This document shows, piece after piece, positions 28,420-37,047 of a stretch of 64,000 nucleotides of DNA (positions within the stretch are counted from its first letter, which is position 1; each line of letters starts with the position of its first letter). Made by a program: the position numbers and the translations under genes. The DNA is from Streptomyces sp. NBC_01335. Its GTDB lineage: Bacteria; Actinomycetota; Actinomycetes; Streptomycetales; Streptomycetaceae. Below the pieces are notes generated by a model. That model was not told where the DNA came from. It was given only the letters and a program-made list of their open reading frames with translations, and searched no databases. The stretch covers positions 1,426,001 through 1,490,000 of the forward strand of contig NZ_CP108370.1 of the NCBI RefSeq assembly GCF_035953295.1, read 5' to 3'.

Positions 28420-28941
28420 ATGAATCCTGCTGACGAGATCCTGGACATCGTCGACGAGAACGACGAGGTGGTGGGGCGGGCGACGCGCGGCGAGGCGACC
28501 GCGCGCGGGCTGCGCCACCGGTGCGTGTTCATCGAGGCGCGCGACGCCGAGGGGCGGGTGTTCGTGCACCGCAGGACGGCCACCAAGATGGTCTTCCCCT
28601 CGCATTACGACATGTTCGTCGGCGGCGTGGTCGGGGCGGGCGAGTCGTACGACGAGGCGGCGCTGCGCGAGGCGGAGGAGGAACTCGGAGTATCCGGACT
28701 GCCGCGCCCCGAGCCGCTGTTCACCTTCCTGTACGAGAAGGACGGGCACTCCTGGTGGTCGCGCGTCTACCAGGTGCGGTGCGAGCTGCCGGTCGATCCG
28801 CAGAAGGAGGAGATCGACTGGCACGGCTTCCTCACGGACGAGGAGGTGGCGCGGCGCGTCACCGAGTGGGCGTGGACGCCGGACGGCCTGGAGGCGTACC
28901 ACCGGCTGCGGGCGATCCGGCAGGGGCGGGACGCGGGGTGA
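28420..28941 (+). CDS. Nudix hydrolase (YfcD-like)
   Basis: This 173-residue enzyme carries a full Nudix box, GGVVGAGESYDEAALREAEEELGV, in which the REAEEEL glutamates bind the metal. N-terminal DEILDIVDENDEVVGRATR resembles isopentenyl-diphosphate-isomerase/YfcD-type Nudix proteins. Substrate unknown. ATG 28420 has GGATGGGCGG upstream; ATG 28411 is the alternative. It lies alone, divergent from the unknown 642-residue gene. Confidence 0.88.
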   Translation: MNPADEILDIVDENDEVVGRATRGEATARGLRHRCVFIEARDAEGRVFVHRRTATKMVFPSHYDMFVGGVVGAGESYDEAALREAEEELGVSGLPRPEPLFTFLYEKDGHSWWSRVYQVRCELPVDPQKEEIDWHGFLTDEEVARRVTEWAWTPDGLEAYHRLRAIRQGRDAG

Positions 28942-29032
28942 CTCCGCTCCGCCACGGGCTCCGGGGACGCACCCAGACACGTCGACTTCATGTGATCAGA
29001 ACCGCTCACAAACGGGTGGATAGGGTTCCCGT

Positions 29033-29428
29033 GTGAAGGAATTCGTACAGAGCCTGCGGTTGTGGTTCGCGCCGCAGCGAATCCGCGACGAGGGCGACAC
29101 ACCGGACTACCGCTTCTCCCTCGCCAACGAACGGACGTTCCTCGCCTGGATCCGGACGGCCCTGGCGCTGATCGGCGGCGGCTTCGCCGTCGACCAGTTC
29201 CTTCCGGGTCTCGCCCGGGGAGTGCGTGCGGGTCTCGCGTTCGGGCTCCTCGCGGCCGGCGTGCTGTGCGCGCTGCGGGCCGTCAACCACTGGGTCCGCT
29301 GCGAACGGGCCATGCGCCGGGGCGAGGACCTGCCCGTCTCCCGGTTCCCGACCCTGCTCGGCCTGGTGGTCGCGGTGGTGGCCGTGGCGATGGTGGTGGT
29401 CGTCCTCTTCGGCTGGGAGGGCCGGTGA
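29033..29428 (+). CDS. YidH-family (DUF202) membrane protein
   Basis: The 131-residue protein has the DUF202 signature LANERTFLAWIRTALALIGGGFAVDQF near residues 30-55 and three membrane helices. It begins with GTG at 29033. Its stop overlaps the GTG of a second DUF202 gene, so the pair is translationally coupled. Function of the family is not established. Confidence 0.87.
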   Translation: MKEFVQSLRLWFAPQRIRDEGDTPDYRFSLANERTFLAWIRTALALIGGGFAVDQFLPGLARGVRAGLAFGLLAAGVLCALRAVNHWVRCERAMRRGEDLPVSRFPTLLGLVVAVVAVAMVVVVLFGWEGR

Positions 29429-29760
29429 CCGGAGCCGTACCCGGGCCCGCCTCCGGCGCCGACCGGGACCCGGGCCTCCAGCCGGAGCGCACCCGGCTGG
29501 CCTGGCGGCGTACCACGTTGTCGGCGACGGTGGCGGCGGTGCTGGCCGGGAAGCAGACCCTGCACGGTGGCGCGACCCTCGCCGCGGTGATCGCGCTGGC
29601 CCTGAGCGCGGTGGCCTGGATCGGCTTCCTGCGGGTGGCCCACCGGCGGGTACGGGAGACCGGAACGGCGCAGCCGGTACCGCTGGCTCCTCGGGCGGCG
29701 CTGGTGGCCGCCGCGTGCACGGTCGCCCTGGCGGTCTTCGCGGCGGCGATGGTGTTCTGA
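29425..29760 (+). CDS. Second DUF202 membrane protein
   Basis: The 111-residue product has LQPERTRLAWRRTTLSATVAAVLAGK, the DUF202 core with its conserved ERTxLAWxRT, then two further hydrophobic segments. The GTG start lies in a GTGA overlap with the upstream YidH-like gene. The two small proteins probably form one membrane complex. Confidence 0.85.
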   Translation: MTGAVPGPASGADRDPGLQPERTRLAWRRTTLSATVAAVLAGKQTLHGGATLAAVIALALSAVAWIGFLRVAHRRVRETGTAQPVPLAPRAALVAAACTVALAVFAAAMVF

Positions 29761-29953
29761 GCCGTCGTCTTCGAGCGGGAGCGCCGACGGTCCGCCCCCG
29801 GGGTGTGCGCGGTCGCACCTCCCACCTCCGCACGCCCCCCGAGGCGGGCCCGAGAGGCGTTTCCCCGCGCCCGGTACGGGCATGCCGGACGGGGTGCCGA
29901 CGCATCGGGCACGGAGACTGCCGGCCGCTGGACCGCGGCCGGACGACCCGAGG

Positions 29954-30394
29954 ATGGTGGTTGAGCTGCCCGCACCGGACGCTTCCGAGAGGTCAAGCAC
30001 CGCCGTGATCATCACCAACGGCCGCGGCGAGTACCTCCTGCATCTGCGCGACGCCAACAAACCGATCTGCGACAGCGGCACCTGGTCCCTGGTGGGCGGC
30101 GGCGCCGAGGGGACGGAGACGCCGGACGACGCCATCCGGCGGGAGATCCGGGAGGAGACCGGTCTCGTACTGCCCGACGTCACGGCCTTCACCGCCGTGT
30201 ACGACGAGGGCCCGTACGTCACCGAGGGGCACATCCACGTCTACACCGCCCACTGGGACGGCGACGCGCACGCCCTCCCGGTCGGCGAGGGCATCATGTT
30301 CCACTGGTTCGATCTCGCCACGATGGAGCACCTGACCATGTGCGCGTGGGCCCACCGGGCGATCAGGGCCCACCACTCCGCGAAGGCCTGCTGA
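29954..30394 (+). CDS. Nudix hydrolase
   Basis: A Nudix box is complete: GGGAEGTETPDDAIRREIREETGL. The N-terminal strand is STAVIITNGRGEYLLHLRD. This is a MutT-like pyrophosphohydrolase of about 146 residues with unknown nucleotide substrate. Start is uncertain: ATG 29954 has a weak AGG directly upstream, while ATG 29882 would add an Arg/Pro-rich 24-residue tail. Confidence 0.85.
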   Translation: MVVELPAPDASERSSTAVIITNGRGEYLLHLRDANKPICDSGTWSLVGGGAEGTETPDDAIRREIREETGLVLPDVTAFTAVYDEGPYVTEGHIHVYTAHWDGDAHALPVGEGIMFHWFDLATMEHLTMCAWAHRAIRAHHSAKAC

Positions 30395-30446
30395 ACCCCG
30401 CGTACGGCCGCCCGGCGCGCGTGCGAGGCCGCACCACCCCTCGCCC

Positions 30447-30998
30447 CTACGGGCGGAAGCCGTCGATCGCGAGCTGCATGAGGCGGTCGGCCTGGGCGGC
30501 ACCCTCAGGGCTGTCCGGGGTACGCCAGAGGCAGCTCATCAGCATGATGACGTCGACGGGATCGATGCCGGGGCGCACCTCGCCCGCCTCCTCGCAGGCG
30601 TCGAGGAGGCGGCGCACGCCTTCCGTGACGGGAGGCCAGGAGGCGCTGACGACCTCCTGGGCGGCGGCGGAGTGCAGCGCTTCGCCCAGGCCGTGCTTGA
30701 TGCGCACATACCCGGTCAGCGTGGTGAACCAGCTCCGCAGCGCCTCCAGCGGGGGCAGGGTCGCGAGGGCGTCGGTCACGGCGTCGGCGAGGCGGTCGAT
30801 GCCTTGCCGGTGGACCTCCAGGATCAGCGCTTCGCGGGTGGGAAAGTGCCGGTAGAGCGTGCCCGCGCCGACGCCCGCGCGTTTGGCGATCGAGTTGAGC
30901 GAGGCATCCGGAGTCTCCGCGAGCACGTCGTGGGCGACCCGGAGGATCGCCTCCCGGTTCTTGAGCGCGTCAGCGCGCTGCGGCGCGGCCTCGGGCAT
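30447..30998 (-). CDS. TetR-family regulator
   Basis: The 183-residue protein has a canonical TetR helix-turn-helix (SLNSIAKRAGVGAGTLYRHFPTREALILEV, with GAGTLYRHF) at residues 35-65 and a ligand-binding helical domain. GGAGGAGG precedes the ATG. It diverges from an aldo-keto reductase gene, and two palindromes stand between them. It most likely represses both itself and the reductase. Confidence 0.9.
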   Translation of the reverse strand: MPEAAPQRADALKNREAILRVAHDVLAETPDASLNSIAKRAGVGAGTLYRHFPTREALILEVHRQGIDRLADAVTDALATLPPLEALRSWFTTLTGYVRIKHGLGEALHSAAAQEVVSASWPPVTEGVRRLLDACEEAGEVRPGIDPVDVIMLMSCLWRTPDSPEGAAQADRLMQLAIDGFRP

Positions 30999-31051
30999 GG
31001 GCCCTCCTCCTAGTGGTGCGTGTCTGCGGAGGACCGGCTCCGATTGCGAAG

Positions 31052-31098
31052 CGGAGAACTCTCCGTTACCGTTCGAGGGGCAATCGGAGAGCTCTCCG
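31052..31098. promoter_or_regulatory. Two palindromic operators between tetR and aldo-keto reductase
   Basis: CGGAGAACTCTCCG (31052-31065, one mismatched centre pair) and CGGAGAGCTCTCCG (31085-31098, perfect) have centres 33 bp apart, about three helical turns. The second extends outward through CAA/TTG. They are almost certainly the binding sites of the adjacent TetR protein. Confidence 0.85.
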
Positions 31099-31131
31099 TT
31101 TGATTCGTTCCCCCATTGTAGGAGCCCTTCC

Positions 31132-32181
31132 GTGCGTTACACCAAGCTCGGCCGCACCGGCCTCGACGTCTCCCCGGTCGCCATCGGCGCCATGACCTAC
31201 GGCGAGCCCGACCGCGGCCACCCCGTCTGGTCCCTGGACGAGGAGGACAGCCGCCCCCTGATCAAGCACGCGCTCGAGGCGGGCATCAATTTCTTCGACA
31301 CCGCGAACATGTACTCCTACGGCTCCAGCGAGGAGATTCTGGGCCGCGCCCTGAAGGAGTACGCGAACCGCGACGACGTGGTCATCACCACCAAGGTCCG
31401 TCACACCATGCGTCCCGGCAGGCCCAACGGCGGCGGACTGTCCCGCAAGGCGATCCTGTCCGGGATCGACCACAGCCTGCGCCGGCTGGACACCGACCAC
31501 GTGGACGTCTACATGATCCACCGACTCGACAACGACACCCCGCTGGAAGAGACCCTGGAGGCCCTGAACGACGTGGTGAAGGCCGGCAAGGCCCGCTACC
31601 TCGGCGCATCCTCCATGCCCGCCTGGCAGTTCGCCAAGGCTCTCCACCTCCAGGAGCGCCACGGCTGGGCCCGGTTCGTCACCATGCAGGACCACTACAA
31701 CCTCCTCGCCCGCGAGGAGGAACGCGAGATGCTGCCCCTCTGCGCCGACGAGGGTGTCGCCACCATGGTGTGGAGCCCGCTGGCCCGCGGCCGCCTCGCC
31801 CGCCCCTTCGACGAGGCCAACGCGGGCGAACGCGCCGCCACCGACGGCGCCTTCGCCGACATGCTCTACCGGGCCACCGCCGACAGCGACCGCCTCATCA
31901 TCGACGAGGTCGGCGCCATCGCCGAGGACCACGGCGTCAGCCGAGCCCAGATCGCGCTCGCCTGGCTGCGCCGCAACCCTGTCGTCGCCGCACCCCTGGT
32001 CGGCGCCCGCACCATCGGGCAGATCGACGACGCCGTCGCCTCCCTCGACCTCGACCTCACCGACGACGAGGCCCGCCGACTGGAAACCCCGTACACCCCT
32101 CGCCACGACTTCCAGGGCGTCTCCGACGCGCGCGAACTCGAACGCATCAAGGCCGACATCCCCGGTTACGCCAACGTCTGA
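31132..32181 (+). CDS. Aldo/keto reductase
   Basis: The 349-residue NADPH-dependent reductase starts MRYTKLGRTGLDVSPVAIGAM. Family residues are visible: the DTANMYSYGSSEEILGRAL motif with catalytic Asp and Tyr, catalytic Lys in VVITTKVRH, and His in DVYMIHRLD. It belongs to the YghZ/YajO-like AKR group. GTG 31132 has AGGAG eight bases upstream. Likely substrate: a reactive aldehyde or ketone sensed through the divergent TetR. Confidence 0.92.
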   Translation: MRYTKLGRTGLDVSPVAIGAMTYGEPDRGHPVWSLDEEDSRPLIKHALEAGINFFDTANMYSYGSSEEILGRALKEYANRDDVVITTKVRHTMRPGRPNGGGLSRKAILSGIDHSLRRLDTDHVDVYMIHRLDNDTPLEETLEALNDVVKAGKARYLGASSMPAWQFAKALHLQERHGWARFVTMQDHYNLLAREEEREMLPLCADEGVATMVWSPLARGRLARPFDEANAGERAATDGAFADMLYRATADSDRLIIDEVGAIAEDHGVSRAQIALAWLRRNPVVAAPLVGARTIGQIDDAVASLDLDLTDDEARRLETPYTPRHDFQGVSDARELERIKADIPGYANV

Positions 32182-32220
32182 CACACCGCGACCGGCACCG
32201 CCCGCTCGCGCCGCGCACCA

Positions 32221-32250
32221 CTCCGCCCCACTCCGCCCCACTCCGCCCCG
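32221..32250. repeat. Three tandem copies of ACTCCGCCCC
   Basis: A 10-bp unit is repeated three times between the convergent aldo-keto reductase and DUF3291 genes. No function is visible. Confidence 0.8.
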
Positions 32251-32314
32251 CCCCGGCGACGCGACGCGACGCGGGAAACGGCACGACACCCCCGACCCGC
32301 GCGGGGGGCCGGTC

Positions 32315-32797
32315 TCATCCCGTGTGCGCCTCGGCGGCCTCCGCCGCGGAGTACGAGGAGGTGAAGGTGAACGCGCGGGGAGAGGGGCCGACGGCCCGCA
32401 GTTCAGCCAGCCTCGCCAGGGCCTCCTCGACGGTCGGAACGTGCCCGGCGGGGATCCACCAGAGCACCAGGTGCGCTTCGACGTGCCGGTGGAACCAGTC
32501 GCGGCGCTGCCGCACCACTTCCAGGTGGCCACTGCGGTAGGTGAAGTCCCAGAGGGCTTCCTGGGACTCCCACACCGACATGTTGACGATGACGTTCTCA
32601 CCGGCCGGGCGCAGGGCCGTGGCATCGGCCCCGCCGTCCTCCACGAGCCGCCACACGAAGCCGGGCGCGCCGTCGGCGGTGGCGTTGACCGGATCGAGCA
32701 CTTCGACGAACGGTGCGATGCGCGGGTCGTCGAGGGGGTGGAGGAGCGTGGCGACGTTGAGCTGGGCCAGGTGGACGGCGCGCTGGGATGCGGTCAT
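32315..32797 (-). CDS. DUF3291 domain protein (dimeric ferredoxin-like fold)
   Basis: The 160-residue protein (HLAQLNVATLLHPLDDPRIAPFVEVLDPVNATADGAPGFVWRL; core HLAQLNVA...PGFVWRL, NMSVWESQEALWDFTYRSGH) matches DUF3291, related to antibiotic-biosynthesis monooxygenase-like folds. It ends with HLVLWWIPAGHVPTVEEALARLAELR. It starts 32 bases after the SufR-like regulator and is probably co-transcribed with it. Its biochemical role is unknown. Confidence 0.82.
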   Translation of the reverse strand: MTASQRAVHLAQLNVATLLHPLDDPRIAPFVEVLDPVNATADGAPGFVWRLVEDGGADATALRPAGENVIVNMSVWESQEALWDFTYRSGHLEVVRQRRDWFHRHVEAHLVLWWIPAGHVPTVEEALARLAELRAVGPSPRAFTFTSSYSAAEAAEAHTG

Positions 32798-32829
32798 GGC
32801 CTCATCCCAGCACGGCCCACTTTTCTATG

Positions 32830-33504
32830 TCAATCAGCATCGGTTTTAGAGTTTTCGACGACCACGCAGCACTCACCCGGCCTGGGGTCCACGCGGGCGC
32901 GGACGGGACCGTCCGCACCGAGCAGCCCTTCGAGCAGTGCGAGATTCATGCCGCAGACGAGGGGCGGGAAGCGTTCGGCGACCGCGTGGAAGGGGCAGTT
33001 GCGCATGCGGACCACGGGGGCCGCCACTTCCGCACCCTCACCCTCCAGATGAGGTTCGTAGCCGCGCGCGGCCAGCAGCCGCGCGGCCTCTTCGAGGTCG
33101 CCGCAGGGTGCCGCCGTACCGCGCAGCGCCTCGCCCCGGCGGCGCGCGGCCGCTCCGAGTGCGGCGTCGAGCCCTGCCTCCTCGGCGGCCTCGGCGAGGA
33201 GTTCGGCGGCGGTGCGATAGTCGCGGGCGGGGAGCGAGACCGCGAACTCGGCGCGTACCCGCTGGTACACCTTGGCCGGCCGGCCGGCTCCCGGACCGGA
33301 GCGGCCGGACAGCCGGCGACTGCCGCTCTCCAGCAGTCCGGCCTCGGTCAGCTTGTCCAGGTGGTGCGCGGCCAGCGTGCGCGCCACCCCGGCCGCCTCG
33401 GCGGCCTCGTTGCGGCCGACCTCGCGGCCCTGGGCCACCACGTACTCGTACAGGCGGCGGCGTACCGGGTCCTGCAGCATGGCGATCGTGTCGATGTCCT
33501 CCAC
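32830..33504 (-). CDS. Winged-helix regulator with cysteine cluster (SufR-like)
   Basis: The 224-residue protein begins with an ArsR-like winged helix (MLQDPVRRRLYEYVVAQG, GRNEAAEAAGVARTLAAHHLDKLTEAGLL). Its C-terminal part contains MRNCPFH, then Cys 14 residues on (LVCGMNLALLEGLL), then ECCVV. Cys arranged this way in a helix-turn-helix protein recalls SufR-type iron-sulfur sensors. Whether it binds a cluster is inference. It leads a two-gene unit with the DUF3291 gene. Confidence 0.75.
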   Translation of the reverse strand: MEDIDTIAMLQDPVRRRLYEYVVAQGREVGRNEAAEAAGVARTLAAHHLDKLTEAGLLESGSRRLSGRSGPGAGRPAKVYQRVRAEFAVSLPARDYRTAAELLAEAAEEAGLDAALGAAARRRGEALRGTAAPCGDLEEAARLLAARGYEPHLEGEGAEVAAPVVRMRNCPFHAVAERFPPLVCGMNLALLEGLLGADGPVRARVDPRPGECCVVVENSKTDAD

Positions 33505-33619
33505 CCGGCCATTCTAGGAACAACACAGGTTGGAGATAGAAGAGGCGGGGGCGCCTCCGCCCACGGAAGGCACCCACACGTACGGCCGCCCCCCATGCGG
33601 AACACCGCGCATCCCCGCC

Positions 33620-33931
33620 CTACAGGACGGCGGCCAGCAGTCCCGGGAAGCGGGCGTCCAGGTCGTCGCGGCGCAGAGTGAGCGAGCGCTGACGCCCCCG
33701 GGGGACGTTACGGACGAGGCCCGCCTCACGCAGGGTCTTCAGATGGTGGGAGAGCGTCGACTTCGGAATGGGACCCGAGTCCGGCTGGCACTCCGCGACC
33801 TCCAGCGAACCGGCGACGGCGAGGCGTCGCACGATCTCCAGCCGCGCCGGGTCGCTCAGGGCGAAGAGCACGCCGGTCAGCTCCAGCGCCGCGGCATCCG
33901 GATGCGCGAGGTCCCGGGTCGATCCACTCAT
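33620..33931 (-). CDS. ArsR-family repressor
   Basis: The 103-residue winged-helix protein has ALSDPARLEIVRRLAVAGSLEVAEC, then KSTLSHHLKTLREAGLVRNVPRGRQRSLTLR. Only one Cys is present, so the classic ArsR metal site is not obvious. It diverges from an MFS exporter gene, and three matching sites occupy the gap. The first site abuts its ATG, so the mRNA leader is very short or absent. Confidence 0.9.
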   Translation of the reverse strand: MSGSTRDLAHPDAAALELTGVLFALSDPARLEIVRRLAVAGSLEVAECQPDSGPIPKSTLSHHLKTLREAGLVRNVPRGRQRSLTLRRDDLDARFPGLLAAVL

Positions 33932-34023
33932 GGTTCGACCCTACGGGAACCACCTCGGTTCGAGAAAATTGGAACCGTAGGGTCCGGTGGGCTACGCTCC
34001 GACTGTTCGAGAATATTGGAACC
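33932..34023. promoter_or_regulatory. Three GGTTC-N10-GAACC sites, probable ArsR operators
   Basis: GGTTCGACCCTACGGGAACC (33932-33951), GGTTCGAGAAAATTGGAACC (33957-33976) and TGTTCGAGAATATTGGAACC (34004-34023) share five-base inverted arms separated by ten bases. Together they fill the arsR/MFS divergent promoter region. The last ends 17 bases before the MFS start codon. Confidence 0.82.
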
Positions 34024-34040
34024 ACCCTCCTGGAGCCCTG

Positions 34041-35369
34041 ATGCCTCCCGCTCCTCCCCCCGCACCCCACCCCACTCCGATACCGGCCGGCCGGGGCCCC
34101 CGCCTCTCCCGGACGGCGGGTTTCTGGCTGCTGGCCACGACCCAGTTCACGCTGATGGCGGCCAGCAGCGCGCCCTCCCCGCTGTACTCCGAGTACGCCC
34201 GCGACTGGGGCCTGTCGGCCACCGCGGTGACCGTCGTCTTCGCCGTCTACGCCCTGGCCGTCCTGGCGGCCCTGCTGGTGGCCGGCGCCCTCTCGGACCA
34301 TCTGGGCCGCCGTCCGGTGCTGATCGCCGCGCTCGTCGGCGAAGCGGCGGCGATGGTGGTGATGCTGACCGCCGACGGGGTGGGCCAGCTGATCGTCGGC
34401 CGGGCGCTCCAGGGGCTGGCCACCGGCGCCGCCGCCGGTGCCATCAGCGCCGGGCTGATCGACCTGCAGCACCCGGGCTCCCGGCTCGGCGCGCTGCTGA
34501 ACGGCGTCGGCACCACGGGCGGCATGGCGGTGGGCGCGCTGGCCGGTGGCGCACTCACCCAGTACGCGCCCTCCCCGCACGTGGTCGTCTTCGCCCTGCC
34601 GGCGGCCGCCTCCCTGGCGCTGGCGGTCTCCGTACCGCTGGTACCCGAGACCTCTCCGCTGCGCCCCGGCACGCTCGCCTCGCTCCGGCCGCGGGCGTCC
34701 GTACCGCACGCGGACCGCAAGGCGTTCCTGATCGTCGCGCCCCCGTTCATCGCCAGTTGGGCGATCGGCGGCCTGTACCTCTCGCTTGGCTCGTCGCTGA
34801 CGGCGGACATCCTGCACACCGGCAACCACGTCGTCGCCGGGCTCGTGGTGGCTCTCCTGCCCGGCACCGCCGCGATCGCCTGCCTCGTGCTCCGGAACAC
34901 GGCCCCGCTGCCGATGATGCTCTCCGGCTCCGTGGCTCTGGCCGCCGGAACCCTGCTGACCCTGCCGGCCCTCCTCCTGCCGTCGATGCCGCTGCTACTG
35001 GCCGCCACCGTGGTCGCCGGATACGGCTTCGGCACCGCCTTCCTCGGCGGCTTCCGGATGCTGGCGCTGACGGCCGCCCCCCAGCAGCGGGCCCAACTGT
35101 TCGCCGCGGTCTACGTCATGTGCTACCTGGCCAACAGCGTCCCGGCCATCGCCGCCGGCCTCGCGATCCCCTCGCTGGGACTGCGCGAGACCGCGACCGG
35201 ATACGTCGGCGCGGTCGGCGTACTGGCCCTGCTGTCGATTCCGTTCGGCGTCGGCGCCCTGCGGCGCACGAGGCAGGTCCCGGCCGTCCCCGCGGTGGTG
35301 GCACCGGTCACGACGGCCGCACCTGCCGCGGCTCCGGGCACCCCCCTCGACCGGACCCCGGCCGCCTGA
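34041..35369 (+). CDS. MFS transporter
   Basis: The 442-residue protein shows 12 hydrophobic segments and MFS loop motifs (VAGALSDHLGRRPVLIAALVGEA between segments 2 and 3; key DHLGRRP). ATG 34041 has GGAG six bases upstream. It is divergent from ArsR, which probably controls it. Likely a drug or metabolite exporter; substrate not predictable. Confidence 0.88.
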   Translation: MPPAPPPAPHPTPIPAGRGPRLSRTAGFWLLATTQFTLMAASSAPSPLYSEYARDWGLSATAVTVVFAVYALAVLAALLVAGALSDHLGRRPVLIAALVGEAAAMVVMLTADGVGQLIVGRALQGLATGAAAGAISAGLIDLQHPGSRLGALLNGVGTTGGMAVGALAGGALTQYAPSPHVVVFALPAAASLALAVSVPLVPETSPLRPGTLASLRPRASVPHADRKAFLIVAPPFIASWAIGGLYLSLGSSLTADILHTGNHVVAGLVVALLPGTAAIACLVLRNTAPLPMMLSGSVALAAGTLLTLPALLLPSMPLLLAATVVAGYGFGTAFLGGFRMLALTAAPQQRAQLFAAVYVMCYLANSVPAIAAGLAIPSLGLRETATGYVGAVGVLALLSIPFGVGALRRTRQVPAVPAVVAPVTTAAPAAAPGTPLDRTPAA

Positions 35370-35489
35370 ACCACGGCCCTGAACCACGGCGCTGAGCCGC
35401 AGCCCGAACCGCCGGCCCCGAGCCACCGGCCCGGACCCGCATGCCCGAACCGCCCCGGGCGCCCCGTCCGGGTGCCCGGGCGGGCGGGG

Positions 35490-36788
35490 TCACCAGCGCG
35501 GGATCGCCGGGGTCACCCACGCGGGGTCGGCCTTGCGCATCGCCGCCGCGTCGTCGCGGTCGCGCATGGTGCCGTCGTCGTCCAGCCAGCGCCGGTGGAG
35601 GGCCGCCAGCCGGTCCCGGTCGAGTTCGACGCCGAGGCCGGGCGCGTCGGAGACGGTCAGCCGCCCGTCCTTGAACACGTGGCGGGTGGTGATCACGTCC
35701 TCGGTCTGCCAGGGGTAGTGGCTGTCGCAGGCGTAGTCGAGATTGGGCACCGTGGCGGCGACATGGGTCATCGCGGCGAGGCTGATGCCGAGGTGGGTGT
35801 TGGAGTGCATGGAGAGGCCCACCCCGAACGTACGGCAGATGCCGGCCAGTTCACGGGTGCGGTGCAGCCCGCCCCAGTAGTGGTGGTCGGAGAGGACGAC
35901 CTGCACGGCCTCCTTCGCGAAGGCCTCGGGCAGTTCGGCGAGCGTGGTGACGCACATGTTGGTGGCGAGCGGGACGTCCGTGCCCGCCGACACCTCCGCC
36001 ATCGCGGGCGTTCCGCTCGCCGGGTCCTCCAAGTACTCCAGTACACCGCCCAGTTCACCGGCGACGCGGAGCGAGGTCTCCACCGACCAGGCGCCGTTGG
36101 GGTCGAGCCGCAGCGGACGGCCGGGGAACGCCTCGGCGAGCGCGCGGACCGCGGCGATCTCCTCCTCGGGCGGGAAGACGCCGCCCTTGAGCTTGAACGA
36201 GCCGAACCCGTACTCACGGGCGAAGCGTTCGGCCTGGGCGACGACCCCGGCCGGGTCCACGGCGGCACCCCAGTCGTCCGCCTCACCGCCGTCGGGGTGG
36301 GCCGCCCAGCGGTAGAAGAGGTACGCGCTGTAGTCGACGGCGTCGCGGACCTTGCCGCCGAGCAGGGCGTGCACGGGCAGGCCGAGCGCCTTGCCGAGCG
36401 CGTCCAGGCAGGCGACCTCGAAGCCGGAGACGACGGAGAGCCGGAGCTTGTCGGCCGTACGGACACCCCGCAGGCCACCCGCGTCGACGCCCTCCTCCTC
36501 GCCCCCGTCCGCGCGGGAGTCGCCGCACACCTCCTCCGCGAGGGCGAAGAGGCCGTTCAGATCGCTGACCGACCGGCCCGGCAGAGCCTGGGCGAGCGGG
36601 CGGGCGAGATCCAGGTAGACGGAGTCGCCGTAGGTCTCCCCGATCCCGGTCACGCCACCTCGTGTGACCACTTCCACGATGAGCCGCGGAGTGTAGGGCT
36701 GGTGCACACCCTGAGTGTTGAGCAGCGGCGGGTCGGCTATGAGAATCGGGGTGAGCCGGACGTCCTCGATCAACAACGCTGTATCCAT
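35490..36788 (-). CDS. gudD: Glucarate dehydratase
   Basis: The 432-residue enolase-superfamily enzyme dehydrates D-glucarate to 5-keto-4-deoxyglucarate. Visible: GSFKLKGG with the KxK base, LDPNGAW and EDPASG metal ligands, ATNMCVT, SDHHYWGG, and HSNTHLGISLAAM. Length and motif order match GudD. No other glucarate-pathway gene lies nearby. It diverges from the phosphotransferase gene. Confidence 0.92.
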   Translation of the reverse strand: MDTALLIEDVRLTPILIADPPLLNTQGVHQPYTPRLIVEVVTRGGVTGIGETYGDSVYLDLARPLAQALPGRSVSDLNGLFALAEEVCGDSRADGGEEEGVDAGGLRGVRTADKLRLSVVSGFEVACLDALGKALGLPVHALLGGKVRDAVDYSAYLFYRWAAHPDGGEADDWGAAVDPAGVVAQAERFAREYGFGSFKLKGGVFPPEEEIAAVRALAEAFPGRPLRLDPNGAWSVETSLRVAGELGGVLEYLEDPASGTPAMAEVSAGTDVPLATNMCVTTLAELPEAFAKEAVQVVLSDHHYWGGLHRTRELAGICRTFGVGLSMHSNTHLGISLAAMTHVAATVPNLDYACDSHYPWQTEDVITTRHVFKDGRLTVSDAPGLGVELDRDRLAALHRRWLDDDGTMRDRDDAAAMRKADPAWVTPAIPRW

Positions 36789-36814
36789 ACGTGAACTCTA
36801 TTCAGGGATGCGTT

Positions 36815-36853
36815 CGGACGCCAGGGTGGGCGCGGGGGCGGACGCCAGGGTGG
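36815..36853. repeat. Direct repeat CGGACGCCAGGGTGG
   Basis: Two exact 15-bp copies (36815-36829 and 36839-36853) lie 24 bases apart in the gudD/phosphotransferase divergent region, with partial further copies downstream. They may be regulator sites or simple low-complexity duplication. Confidence 0.6.
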
Positions 36854-37047
36854 TCGCCCGGGGCGGGGTCAGGTTGGGCGCCGGGTCGGACGCCGGACGG
36901 AACGACAGGGCGCTCCGGGCCGGGCGCCGGGTCCCCGCCGGGCCCGGCCGCACTTCGCGCCTGCGGATTCGGGCCACTCACTGGACGACATACCGACTGG
37001 TCGGCATCATGGGCACGTTCGGTCCACCACCCCCGGAGGTGCGCGTC

